This document shows, piece after piece, positions 50,977 through 59,048 of a DNA stretch of 64,000 nt; position 1 is the first letter of the stretch, and every line of letters starts with the position of its first letter. The DNA lies in assembly GCF_008281175.1 (NCBI RefSeq), contig NZ_CP036524.1, positions 1,798,001 through 1,862,000 of the forward strand, written 5' to 3'. The position numbers and the translations under genes were made by a program. The notes below the pieces were generated by a model that worked only from the letters and a program-made list of their open reading frames with translations, made no database searches and was not told where the DNA came from. Origin of the DNA: [Clostridium] hylemonae DSM 15053 (lineage in GTDB: Bacteria; Bacillota; Clostridia; Lachnospirales; Lachnospiraceae).

Positions 50977-51970
50977 AAACAGAGAAATCACATATACTGT
51001 CATTTTTATGATCCTCGTAACTGCCGTCTCATCTGCCGTATGCGCTCACGTGCCGTCCTTTGGCCCATATGTGGTGCTGGCGGACGGTTTTCTTTATCTG
51101 GCCGGCTTCCTGGCATTTTCATCTTACCGTTACGGTAGATTGAGAAAGCTGTCAGAATTTCTGAGAAAAGCGCAGTCACAGATGCTCCCTCTTGAAGTGC
51201 CGGACCAGATGGAAGGGGAACTCGGCGTGCTGAAAAGCGAGTTCTATAAACTGATCACAAAATGTCACTCTCAGGCAGAACTTCTGAGCAAAGACAGACA
51301 GTTCCTCTCCGATACGATCTCAGATATCTCGCATCAGCTGAAGACGCCCATGACATCCATGAATGTTATGATCGATCTGCTGAAGGACGAGACGCTGCCG
51401 GCCGGCAAGCGGCTGGAGTTCACACATGCCCTCCGCACCCAGCTTTCCCGGATGGAATGGCTTTTGTCCGCGATGCTCACGATGTCGCGGCTGGACGCAG
51501 GCTCCATCGTGCTGAAAAAAGAGGAGGTAAATGTATCGGAAATGCTCAGCAGGGCATCGGAGCATCTTCTCATACCGATGGAACTGCGGGACCAGACACT
51601 GATACTTCCGGAGAATTCTCCGGCTGTATATCAGGGAGATCTGCACTGGAGCAGCGAGGCGGTATCCAATATATTAAAAAACTGCATGGAACACACCCCG
51701 TACGGCAAAACGATCACGATTGAAACGGCTGAGAACTCTGTCTATACGGTTATCACGGTAAAGGATGAAGGCGGCGGCATCAGCGACAAGGACAAGCCGC
51801 ACGTTTTTGAGCGCTTTTACAAGGGGGCAAATGCCTCTCCCGACAGCGTCGGTATCGGGCTGGCTCTCGCAAAGCAGCTCATCACGGCACAGAACGGGAC
51901 GGTTGAGATCGAATCTGTCTATGGGAAATATACTGTATTTATCATAAAATTCTATCACTTTAATATGTGA
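50969..51970 (+). CDS. Intramembrane-sensing histidine kinase (BceS-like)
   Basis: This 333-residue kinase has two closely spaced N-terminal helices (about 8-27 and 34-53, ITYTVIFMILVTAVSSAVC and VVLADGFLYLAGFLAFSS) with almost no extracellular loop. That is the hallmark of BceS-type kinases, which read the activity of their ABC transporter rather than a ligand. The H-box is ISDISHQLKTPMTSM, and the ATPase domain has NILKNCMEHTPYG and DSVGIGLALAKQL. Its stop overlaps the candidate operator of the following ABC genes. Confidence 0.93.
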   Translation: MFKNREITYTVIFMILVTAVSSAVCAHVPSFGPYVVLADGFLYLAGFLAFSSYRYGRLRKLSEFLRKAQSQMLPLEVPDQMEGELGVLKSEFYKLITKCHSQAELLSKDRQFLSDTISDISHQLKTPMTSMNVMIDLLKDETLPAGKRLEFTHALRTQLSRMEWLLSAMLTMSRLDAGSIVLKKEEVNVSEMLSRASEHLLIPMELRDQTLILPENSPAVYQGDLHWSSEAVSNILKNCMEHTPYGKTITIETAENSVYTVITVKDEGGGISDKDKPHVFERFYKGANASPDSVGIGLALAKQLITAQNGTVEIESVYGKYTVFIIKFYHFNM

Positions 51971-52021
51971 CGATATTGTCATATATTCTGTCACCTCATT
52001 GTCACCTTCCGTGTATATACT
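51968..52021 (+). promoter_or_regulatory. BceR-type box, TGTCA repeats and -10 before the second ABC operon
   Basis: TGACG-ATAT-TGTCA (51968-51981) follows the BceR box plan TNACA-N4-TGTAA, with 7 of 9 fixed positions. Two further TGTCA copies at 51989 and 52000 continue at 12- and 11-base steps. TATACT (52016-52021) is a good -10 without a -35, as expected for an activated promoter. The ATG of the permease lies 41 bases downstream. Confidence 0.6.
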
Positions 52022-52062
52022 GAGAGCATAAAGGAAGAACACTGCAAGGAAGGAGGCATCTT

Positions 52063-54261
52063 ATGGATATTATCCAAACACTAACCATCCGGCACCTGAA
52101 ACATAATAAAAAGCGGACGCTTTCAACGATAGCGGGCATATTGACTGCAACGGTCCTGCTTACAATGCTGTCTGTTTTTATGACATCTTTTGTACACAGA
52201 CTGGAGGCTGCCGATGTCACACAGGAGGATGTGAAGCCGCTTTTGAGCGCAGCGTCCGGAATGATAGCTGTTGTTCTGGCCGTACTCGTTATATTTTTGT
52301 ACAACATGCTCGTCATCTCTTTCAGGGACAGGGGGCGTTACCTCGGCATATTGGCAAGCGTGGGAGCTACCCCGTTTCAGAGAGGAAGGATCGCGTTTGT
52401 GGAGGCCGTTATACTGGGAAGCGCGGGAATACCGGCAGGTATAGGTATCGGTGTCCTGCTTTCGGCCGCTGTCTTTCCTTTCCATGTGGTCCTCTCCTGG
52501 CGCGTACTGCTGCTCATATTTCTGAGTGAATGCGCGGCCGTACTGCTGACAGGCCTGGCATGTACCGGGCGGCCGGGAAAAGGCTCTGTGATAGAGCTTA
52601 TTCACAACAGGGCAGACAAGAGAACGTTTAAGAAGCCGGTTGTCCTTCCGTTCTGGACAGCAGGCCGGTTCGGAGCAGAAAGTAATCTTGCCCTGAAGAA
52701 TCTTGTGTTTTTTAAAAGACGTTATCTGATCATTGGTATATCCTTTGCGGTAGCCATGCTTTTATTTCTGGACGGTTATATATATATGAATTACCTGGAT
52801 GGCGGATATGAAACACGGGACAGACGTCCGAAAGACAATGCGGATCTGGTGCTGGAGGAAGATTACAACAAAAGGAATGAAAAGTGGGATGATTTTATCT
52901 CTGAAGTTATTTCCATTCCTGCGGTGGAAGGATACTCCATACAGGATAGGGCCGACATGGGAACCGTGCTCTTTGAAGCGAAGGATATCGATCCCGGGCT
53001 TAAGGAATACACGAGTTATATACTCGGTATGTCCTACAATAATCCAATGAAAATAAGCAGCATAAAAGGAGATGTGAAAAAAGGGTACGCCATGAATCTC
53101 GTTCTTGTCGGAATGGATGACAAGTCGTTCCGGGACTATCTTGATAAGGCAGGGGTACCTGCGGAATATGATGCCGGCAAAGGGCAGATTCCGGTGCTGG
53201 TGGAAGATCACCCGATCGTGAAAGACGGCAGCACGACTAAATACAGGAGTATATTTGCGGAGGGAACGCGCGGAGCTCTTTCCTTATTTACCGATTCGGG
53301 ACAGTGGATGTATCCGGTGGCAACGCCAGAGGGAGAGCAGGTGAAGCAATTTAAAAAATGGGAGTTTGATGTACTTGGCGTCACCACACAGACTGTTCCG
53401 TGCTATACAGCCAGCGCGGTGGAAGAACCAAACACGATATACTTCTATACGCCGCAGGATGTCTTTGATCAAGTTGTAAGGACAGACGGTTTCCCGGCAG
53501 AAAACGGCCAAACACACCGAAGGCTTGCGTTAAAGTTAAACAGTGAGGCGCCAAAGCTTCCTGACAACGTGCTATATCCTGCAGTGGTCCGATTTGGGAA
53601 CACTACCACCCGGGGACTGAAGCTTGTATCATCTTCCCTTTCCTTTCTCGCTGATGAAAAGATGCAGAATACTTTAATGGAACGCGGAGAAGAAGCCGGA
53701 AAGGTACAGAATATGATTGAGGACATCGGGGAAAGGTACGGGCTGTCAGATGGAAGGAACATGGATATAGACAACTTTGACTGGTCTGCGCTCGACTATA
53801 CATGCAACAGTTATGCCGCGCAGATAACGGGTACTATGTCAGATCCGTTTCCGCTTCTGCGTCATCTTTTTTCCTATGGAGTTCTGATCTTTCTGACTGT
53901 GATCAGCGTCTTTCAGATGATCAAGATCATTACTTCAGCCGTGCAGACGCGCCGGCGGGAATTTGCGGTGTTTCTCTCGCTTGGCATGAGCAGGAAGCAG
54001 ATCGCGAAAATGCTCTATATAGAGAACCTTATCTACACAGTGTGTGCCTATGTTGCCGGACTTATATTCAGTATACTGCTGGCGCTGGCGCTGTTCTGGT
54101 CATGGGGGAGAGAGCAGGCGGTGGAGCCTGTATTCCCATATGAGATCTTACTGATGGAAACAGCGGTATTCCTCGTGCTCAGCATTTTCTCTGTGTATCT
54201 GTCGGTAAGAAGTGTGAAAAAGATACAGCTCATTGATATCATCAAAGAAGAAACCATGTAG
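52063..54261 (+). CDS. ABC transporter permease, FtsX family (BceB-like)
   Basis: This 732-residue permease starts IIQTLTIRHLKHNKKRTLST and has four N-terminal helices (about 22-175). A helix at about 228-248 follows, then a large extracellular domain of about 350 residues, and three C-terminal helices (about 610-715). One big ectodomain fits BceB more than MacB. BceAB transporters free lipid-II-cycle targets from peptide antibiotics and also signal to the kinase. CAAGGAGGC precedes the start. Its partner ATPase gene begins 11 bases after the stop. Confidence 0.88.
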   Translation: MDIIQTLTIRHLKHNKKRTLSTIAGILTATVLLTMLSVFMTSFVHRLEAADVTQEDVKPLLSAASGMIAVVLAVLVIFLYNMLVISFRDRGRYLGILASVGATPFQRGRIAFVEAVILGSAGIPAGIGIGVLLSAAVFPFHVVLSWRVLLLIFLSECAAVLLTGLACTGRPGKGSVIELIHNRADKRTFKKPVVLPFWTAGRFGAESNLALKNLVFFKRRYLIIGISFAVAMLLFLDGYIYMNYLDGGYETRDRRPKDNADLVLEEDYNKRNEKWDDFISEVISIPAVEGYSIQDRADMGTVLFEAKDIDPGLKEYTSYILGMSYNNPMKISSIKGDVKKGYAMNLVLVGMDDKSFRDYLDKAGVPAEYDAGKGQIPVLVEDHPIVKDGSTTKYRSIFAEGTRGALSLFTDSGQWMYPVATPEGEQVKQFKKWEFDVLGVTTQTVPCYTASAVEEPNTIYFYTPQDVFDQVVRTDGFPAENGQTHRRLALKLNSEAPKLPDNVLYPAVVRFGNTTTRGLKLVSSSLSFLADEKMQNTLMERGEEAGKVQNMIEDIGERYGLSDGRNMDIDNFDWSALDYTCNSYAAQITGTMSDPFPLLRHLFSYGVLIFLTVISVFQMIKIITSAVQTRRREFAVFLSLGMSRKQIAKMLYIENLIYTVCAYVAGLIFSILLALALFWSWGREQAVEPVFPYEILLMETAVFLVLSIFSVYLSVRSVKKIQLIDIIKEETM

Positions 54262-54272
54262 GAGGAGTGTGT

Positions 54273-54944
54273 ATGGAACTGTTAAAGGTCGAAAATGTAA
54301 GCAAGATATATGGTACAGGAGAAAATGAAGTAAAAGCGCTGGATAACGTTTCCTTTACGGTAGATAAAGGAGAATTTGTAGCAATCGTGGGTCCCTCCGG
54401 ATCCGGCAAGTCCACACTCCTTCACATGTTGGGGGGTGTGGATGTGCCTACCTCGGGTGATATATGGGTAGAAGGCGTGAAACTTGGCAGTATGGATGAG
54501 AAGAAGCTGTCCATCTTCCGCAGAAGGCAGGTTGGACTTATCTATCAATTTTATAATCTGATCCCTATATTGGACGTTCAGGAGAATATCTCACTGCCTC
54601 TTCTGCTGGACGGTCAGAAACCGGATGCCGGATATCTGGATGAACTGATCGGGACACTCGGGCTCTCGCAGAGGCTGAATCACCTTCCCGGCCAGTTGTC
54701 GGGCGGCCAGCAGCAGAGAGTATCCATAGGGCGCGCCCTCGTCATGCATCCCGCCCTCGTTCTGGCCGATGAGCCGACGGGAAATCTGGACAGGAAGAAC
54801 AGCGCGGAGATCATCGCACTGCTGAAAGAGTCAAACAGGAAATACCGGCAGACACTGATCGTGATCACTCACGACGAAGGTATTGCGCTGCAGAGCGACC
54901 GCATACTCTATCTGGAGGACGGCAGGATAACCGAGAGAAATTAA
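54273..54944 (+). CDS. ABC transporter ATP-binding protein (BceA-like)
   Basis: This 223-residue ATPase has Walker A GPSGSGKSTLLHM, Q-loop VGLIYQFYNLIP, signature LSGGQQQRVSIGRAL, Walker B LVLADEPTGNLDRKN, and H-loop VITHD. These are the features of the MacB/LolD/BceA subfamily. It energises the permease encoded just upstream. The ATG at 54273 sits behind GGAGGAG; a GTG at 54267 falls within that site. It is the last gene of the RR-kinase-permease-ATPase operon. Confidence 0.94.
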   Translation: MELLKVENVSKIYGTGENEVKALDNVSFTVDKGEFVAIVGPSGSGKSTLLHMLGGVDVPTSGDIWVEGVKLGSMDEKKLSIFRRRQVGLIYQFYNLIPILDVQENISLPLLLDGQKPDAGYLDELIGTLGLSQRLNHLPGQLSGGQQQRVSIGRALVMHPALVLADEPTGNLDRKNSAEIIALLKESNRKYRQTLIVITHDEGIALQSDRILYLEDGRITERN

Positions 54945-54995
54945 GGATAATGTATTGGTAGTATACGTCTGTCAAATAAAATATGAGTGACCTGA

Positions 54996-55039
54996 ACACG
55001 GGAATGAATGGATATATAATATTTCATTTCCGTGTTTTT
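54996..55039 (+). terminator. Terminator of the second ABC/two-component operon
   Basis: ACACGGGAATGAA (54996-55008) pairs with TTCATTTCCGTGT (55023-55035), with one G-T pair and a 14-nt loop. A short T-run follows. Confidence 0.78.
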
Positions 55040-55083
55040 GTAATATTTGCGGCCGCCAATGGTAACCGATTTCTTTACCGATG

Positions 55084-55112
55084 TTGTATCTGCCGCTATT
55101 GTTTTGTATAAT
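55084..55112 (+). promoter_or_regulatory. Promoter of the ferredoxin-nitroreductase operon
   Basis: TTGTAT (55084-55089) and a perfect TATAAT (55107-55112) are 17 bases apart. Just downstream, GGTTAAC and CTTTAAC repeat a TTAAC half-site before the AAAGGAAC ribosome-binding site; the ArsR-type regulator encoded in the operon could bind here. Confidence 0.72.
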
Positions 55113-55144
55113 GGTTAACAAACTTTAACGAAAGGAACAAGGCT

Positions 55145-55918
55145 ATGAATAAACATCACGTAGAGATCGACGCGTGCCGGTGTATCGGCTGCGGAGCATG
55201 TGTGAGGACATGTGCAGCACATAACATTGAATTGAAGAACAAAAAAGCGGAAACGATATTGAGTGACTGTCTGATGTGCGGACAATGCACGGCAGTCTGC
55301 CCCGCTGAAGCGGTATCGATCAGCGGGTATGAGACGGAGGATATTATAAAAACAAACAATGAGCGGTTAGATCCGAAGCAGGTTCTGGACGTCATCCGCT
55401 TTAGAAGAAGCGTCAGACAGTTTCAAGATAAAAAGATCCCGGGGGAAGTCATCGACGAGATCCTAGAGGCCGGACGGCTCACCCATACAGCAAAGAATAA
55501 GCAGGATGTGTCATTTGCCGTGCTGGACAGAGAGAAGGATCATATAGAGCAGATGGCGGTCAGCATGTTCAGGAAATGGAAACCCCTGGCCGATTTGTTC
55601 AGTCCCATGGCAAGGCAAAATAAGATCGACAGACACTTTTTCTTTTTCAAAGCGCCGATCGTCATTGTCATTATGGCAGGAGACAAGACAAACGGGATCC
55701 TCGCGGCACAGAATATGGAGTTTGCTGCAGAGGCAAACGGACTTGGGGTATTGTTCAGCGGTTTTTTCACAATGGCGGCAAACAGTTCTTTAAAGATAAG
55801 GAAAGCATTGAAAATGCCGAAAAAGAAACGCGCAGCGATGACCCTTGTATTAGGTTATCCGCGCGTAAAGTTTCTTCGCTCTGTGCAGCGTGAAAAATTA
55901 AAGGTAACATATTTGTAA
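55145..55918 (+). CDS. Ferredoxin-nitroreductase fusion protein
   Basis: This 257-residue protein joins two [4Fe-4S] ferredoxin motifs at the N-terminus (CIGCGACVRTC and CLMCGQCTAVCP, residues about 12-55) to an FMN-dependent nitroreductase domain (about 75-250: FRRSVRQFQDKKIPGEVIDEILEAGRL, MEFAAEANGLGVLFSGFF). Such fusions take electrons from reduced ferredoxin and reduce an unknown organic acceptor. It is followed by an ArsR regulator and an EFR1 flavodoxin-ferredoxin, giving a small redox operon. Confidence 0.9.
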   Translation: MNKHHVEIDACRCIGCGACVRTCAAHNIELKNKKAETILSDCLMCGQCTAVCPAEAVSISGYETEDIIKTNNERLDPKQVLDVIRFRRSVRQFQDKKIPGEVIDEILEAGRLTHTAKNKQDVSFAVLDREKDHIEQMAVSMFRKWKPLADLFSPMARQNKIDRHFFFFKAPIVIVIMAGDKTNGILAAQNMEFAAEANGLGVLFSGFFTMAANSSLKIRKALKMPKKKRAAMTLVLGYPRVKFLRSVQREKLKVTYL

Positions 55919-55929
55919 AAAATCGGAGT

Positions 55930-56280
55930 ATGTGGATGGAATGTGAAGAAAGACTTAAAAAAATAGTAGATGGTTTCCAGATATGCAGAAACGCGTTTAC
56001 TGCAATAGGAGACGATACGAGACAATTGATCCTGCTTGTGCTGCTGGAAAGTGATCTGTCAGGTATCCGGGTGGGAGAGATCGCGGAAAAGACCCATTTG
56101 ACGAGACCTTCGGTATCTCACCATCTAAAGATATTGAAAGAGTCAGGGATCGTGGCAATGCACAGAGAAGGAACAAAAAACTATTATTATCTGAGCACAG
56201 ATGAGACGCAATGGAAAGAGATCGCGGATCTGGTTGATCTTATCTATGAAAGCATTCAGCATATGAGTGCTCAGTCTTAG
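55930..56280 (+). CDS. ArsR-family transcriptional regulator
   Basis: This 116-residue winged-helix protein has RPSVSHHLKILKESGIVAMHREGTKNYYYL as recognition helix and wing, the ArsR/SmtB pattern. The metal-binding ELCVCDL motif of ArsR is not present, so a metal effector is not indicated; a redox or organic signal is possible. Cys residues at the N-terminus (MECEER, QICRNAF) could be sensory. It sits between the ferredoxin-nitroreductase and EFR1 genes and probably controls them. Confidence 0.88.
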   Translation: MWMECEERLKKIVDGFQICRNAFTAIGDDTRQLILLVLLESDLSGIRVGEIAEKTHLTRPSVSHHLKILKESGIVAMHREGTKNYYYLSTDETQWKEIADLVDLIYESIQHMSAQS

Positions 56281-56303
56281 CTTTATTTAAGGAGGACAAA
56301 AAT

Positions 56304-57056
56304 TTGATCTTATATTTTTCAGGAACAGGCAACAGTGAATATGCGGCAAAGAGGATCAGCAGAGAGATCCACGATGAGACTGTGGATTTATTTAAGAAGA
56401 TCAGAAACCATGATTTTACAGAACTATATTCCGAGAAACCGTGGATCATCGTCTCCCCTGCCTATGCGTGGAGGATTCCGCGTATTCTGAATGAATGGCT
56501 GGGAAAGACAACGCTGGCAGGCAGTAAAGAGATTTATTTCATAATGACTTGCGGGGGTAGCATTGGGAATGCGGGCGCTTATCTCAAGGAGTTATGTGCC
56601 GGCAGGCAGATGGATTACCGCGGATGCCTTCCGGTCATTATGCCGGAAAATTATATTGCCATGTTCTCCACTCCGGCTGAGGAAGAGGCGCTTAAGATCA
56701 TTGAGCATGCAGAAGCCACTATAGACAAAGCAGCGTCTTTCATAAAGAGCAAAGCGACATTCCCGCAGCTTTCGGTTACAGTGAAAGATAAAATGAGCAG
56801 CAGTATCGTAAACCGTATCTTTTATCCGATGTTTGTGCACGCTAAAAAGTTCCATGTCAAGGATACTTGCATTTCCTGCGGAAAATGTGAGGCGCTCTGT
56901 CCGCTTGCCAACATACGTATTGTGGACGGAAAGCCTGTATGGGGAACGGACTGTACACATTGCATGGCCTGTATCTGCCGGTGTCCTGTTGAGGCGATAG
57001 AGTACGGAAAACACAGCAGCGGACTGCCGAGGTATACTTGTCCGAAGTTATATTGA
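56304..57056 (+). CDS. EFR1-family flavodoxin-ferredoxin protein
   Basis: This 250-residue protein has an N-terminal flavodoxin-like domain (FSGTGNSEYAAKRI for FMN phosphate binding, SPAYAWRIPRILNEWL) and two C-terminal [4Fe-4S] motifs (CISCGKCEALCP and CTHCMACICRCP). EFR1-type ferrodoxins are common in gut clostridia; their partners are unknown. Translation starts at TTG, eight bases after AAGGAGG. It ends the redox operon and lies directly upstream of the bai locus, so it could supply electrons to the steroid reductase, but this is only a positional idea. Confidence 0.88.
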   Translation: MILYFSGTGNSEYAAKRISREIHDETVDLFKKIRNHDFTELYSEKPWIIVSPAYAWRIPRILNEWLGKTTLAGSKEIYFIMTCGGSIGNAGAYLKELCAGRQMDYRGCLPVIMPENYIAMFSTPAEEEALKIIEHAEATIDKAASFIKSKATFPQLSVTVKDKMSSSIVNRIFYPMFVHAKKFHVKDTCISCGKCEALCPLANIRIVDGKPVWGTDCTHCMACICRCPVEAIEYGKHSSGLPRYTCPKLY

Positions 57057-57078
57057 AAACATATTATCGTTATACCGG

Positions 57079-57114
57079 AGAGACACCCCTTCCTGCGGGG
57101 GAGTCTCTTTTTTT
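57079..57114 (+). terminator. Terminator separating the EFR1 operon from the bai locus
   Basis: AGAGAC (57079-57084) pairs with GTCTCT (57103-57108), and the inner CCCC with GGGG. The stem is followed by an unbroken T-run. It isolates transcription of baiJ from upstream genes. Confidence 0.85.
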
Positions 57115-57150
57115 GCGCCTGACTATGTGAGTTGTGATTGGGTCTTTCTT

Positions 57151-57167
57151 CATAAGCTAAACTTATG
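57151..57167 (+). promoter_or_regulatory. LysR-type operator upstream of baiJ
   Basis: CATAAG-ctaaa-CTTATG is a perfect interrupted palindrome containing T-N11-A, the LysR-type binding pattern. Its centre lies about 64 bases upstream of the transcription start predicted from the -10 at 57211, the classical recognition-site position for LysR activators. The LysR gene at the other end of the locus is the natural candidate. Confidence 0.6.
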
Positions 57168-57187
57168 GTGACGGATTATTTTTAAAT

Positions 57188-57216
57188 TATACAGGCTGAT
57201 TTTTAGATGTTAGAAT
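57188..57216 (+). promoter_or_regulatory. Predicted baiJKL promoter
   Basis: TATACA (57188-57193, 4 of 6 to TTGACA) and TAGAAT (57211-57216, 5 of 6 to TATAAT) are separated by exactly 17 bases. The start codon is 58 bases downstream behind AAAGGAGG. A sub-optimal -35 with an upstream palindrome fits an activated promoter. Confidence 0.6.
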
Positions 57217-57274
57217 AAAAGCAGAAAAACATGTTATTAAAATAACAAATGATCAAAAAAAGGAGGCAAATGCG

Positions 57275-58996
57275 ATGGCAAACTATGTACCAGGCACGTA
57301 CGAAGGTATCGGTCACGGATACCAGGGCAGGCTTATCGTGAATGTAACAGTTACGGAAGATGAGATCACGGAGGTTAAAATCATCAAACATAAGGAAGTG
57401 CGGGGGCTTGCGTGGGACCTTCCCACATCCCCTGTCGAGGTGATGCCGCCTCAAATTGTCAAATATCAGTCTCTGAACATCCCTCTCGTGAACGGAGCTG
57501 ACTTGACGAGCGGTGCTATCTTAGAAGCGGTGGAAGGGGCGCTTAGGGCCGCAGGGGCGGCGGACGATGTCATAGAGAAGCTCAAGGCGGCGCCGGGACC
57601 GGAGGCGCCGGAAGTAAAAGACGAAGTGCGCACGGTCGACGTGGCTGTATTTGGCGCGGGGGCCGGCGGACTCGCAGCTGCGATCGAGGCAAAAGAAGGC
57701 GGTGCCGACGTTGTGCTCATAGAAAAACAAGGTATCACAGGAGGCTCTACCGCACGTTCCGGCGGAAAGCTGCTCGGAGCCGGAACGAAATGGCAGAAAA
57801 AGCAGGGGATCTACGATACGGAGGAGATGTGCTACAACTACCTGATGGAAGTCGGGAACCGCAGAGGCAATTTCATGGACGCGTCCAAAAACCGCTATCT
57901 TGTAAAGAATCTGAACAGTACGCTCGACTGGCTCGGGACAATGGGATACAAAGTACAGGACGTGGAGGCGATCCATGTGTCCATGCAGCCGTGGCGTGTA
58001 CATAACAGCATGGGAGGAGGCGGCCAGACAAACGGCCAGGGCGGCGAGATCACGACTCCTTTGACGCGCCATTTTGCCGGCAGACTGGGCGGTGAGATCA
58101 TATACAACACTGCCTTAAAAGAACTTCTCACAGATGAAAATGGTGTGGTAAACGGCGCGGTGTGCGAAAAGCTTGACGGTTCCAAATTGACTGTCTATGC
58201 GAAGAAGGGCGTCATTCTTGCCACCGGCGGTTATTCACGCAACAAGGAGATGTGCGCAAGGTATCCGGTCGCCCATTACTTCTGTACTGCTCCGAAGAGC
58301 AATGTAGGGGAAGGCCTTGTAGCGGCAGAAAAGATCGGAGCCCGCAACTTTGTGCATCCGGGCATACAGGTGGTGTATACGAGTCTGTCATGCGGCATCG
58401 GCATCAATGACGAATCAGGACTGATCGTAAATGAACGCGGGGAGCGGGTCGTCAATGAATGGAGCTACCAGTATCACGTATCCGACGCGCTGGCTGCATC
58501 CGGAAGCAACTGCGGATGGTACATCACAAGCGGCGACGAGCCGTACGGCGGCGTTCAGTACGGGTTCAAACAGGCCGTGGAGGGCACGAGCCGTGACAAG
58601 GCGGCAGACAGTATTGAGGAACTTGCTGCGCTGATAAAATGTGACCCGGCCACACTGCGGGCTACATTTGACCGTTATCAGGAACTGACCGCCAGGGGAG
58701 AAGACGAAGACTTTGGGAAGCCGGCCAGATTCCTGCATCCGATCGACGGACCAAAATATGCGGCGCTCAGACTTCATCCGTGTGTCACGGTATCGTTCGG
58801 CGGGCTTGAGACCGATATATCGGCACGTGTGCTCGATAACGAAGGAAGGCCGATCCCAGGATTGTATGCGGCAGGAGAGGTGGCTGATACGGGAATGTTC
58901 GGGACAGAGTATCCGACATGCGGGACCTCGATCGGAGGCGCTTTATTCTATGGTAGAATCGCGGGGCGCATGGCATCCGGACAGTCCATGCTTTAG
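57275..58996 (+). CDS. baiJ: BaiJ/BaiP-type flavoprotein (bile acid 5-alpha / delta4-steroid reductase family)
   Basis: This 573-residue (about 62 kDa) flavoprotein has an N-terminal FMN_bind-like domain (about 1-95) and a FAD-binding fumarate reductase/KSTD-type domain with GAGAGGLAAAIEA near residue 127, GITGGSTARSGG, GVILATGGYSRN and a C-terminal GLYAAGEVADTGMFG. BaiJ and BaiP of C. scindens are of this type and size and are reported to give 5-alpha (allo) secondary bile acids. The following baiK- and baiL-like genes repeat the known baiJKL order. In the FMN_bind motif, SGA is followed by Ile82 instead of the flavinylated Thr, so covalent FMN is unlikely. Start behind AAAGGAGG. Confidence 0.85.
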   Translation: MANYVPGTYEGIGHGYQGRLIVNVTVTEDEITEVKIIKHKEVRGLAWDLPTSPVEVMPPQIVKYQSLNIPLVNGADLTSGAILEAVEGALRAAGAADDVIEKLKAAPGPEAPEVKDEVRTVDVAVFGAGAGGLAAAIEAKEGGADVVLIEKQGITGGSTARSGGKLLGAGTKWQKKQGIYDTEEMCYNYLMEVGNRRGNFMDASKNRYLVKNLNSTLDWLGTMGYKVQDVEAIHVSMQPWRVHNSMGGGGQTNGQGGEITTPLTRHFAGRLGGEIIYNTALKELLTDENGVVNGAVCEKLDGSKLTVYAKKGVILATGGYSRNKEMCARYPVAHYFCTAPKSNVGEGLVAAEKIGARNFVHPGIQVVYTSLSCGIGINDESGLIVNERGERVVNEWSYQYHVSDALAASGSNCGWYITSGDEPYGGVQYGFKQAVEGTSRDKAADSIEELAALIKCDPATLRATFDRYQELTARGEDEDFGKPARFLHPIDGPKYAALRLHPCVTVSFGGLETDISARVLDNEGRPIPGLYAAGEVADTGMFGTEYPTCGTSIGGALFYGRIAGRMASGQSML

Positions 58997-59008
58997 AACA
59001 TATTATTT

Positions 59009-59028
59009 CGTGCCTGAAGTCAGGCACG
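59009..59028 (+). other. Intercistronic hairpin between baiJ and baiK
   Basis: CGTGCCTG (59009-59016) and CAGGCACG (59021-59028) form a perfect 8-bp stem with an AAGT tetraloop. No T-run follows, so it is more likely an mRNA-stability or processing element than a terminator. It sits between the baiJ stop and the GAAAGGAG site of baiK. Confidence 0.65.
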
Positions 59029-59048
59029 GTTGAAAGGAGAATATAGAG

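Noticed and set aside
51976-52005. Match to an E. coli-type pho box (TGTCA repeats)
   Set aside because: The spacing is 12 then 11 bases, Firmicute PhoP uses another consensus, and an adjacent BceR-like regulator explains the site better.
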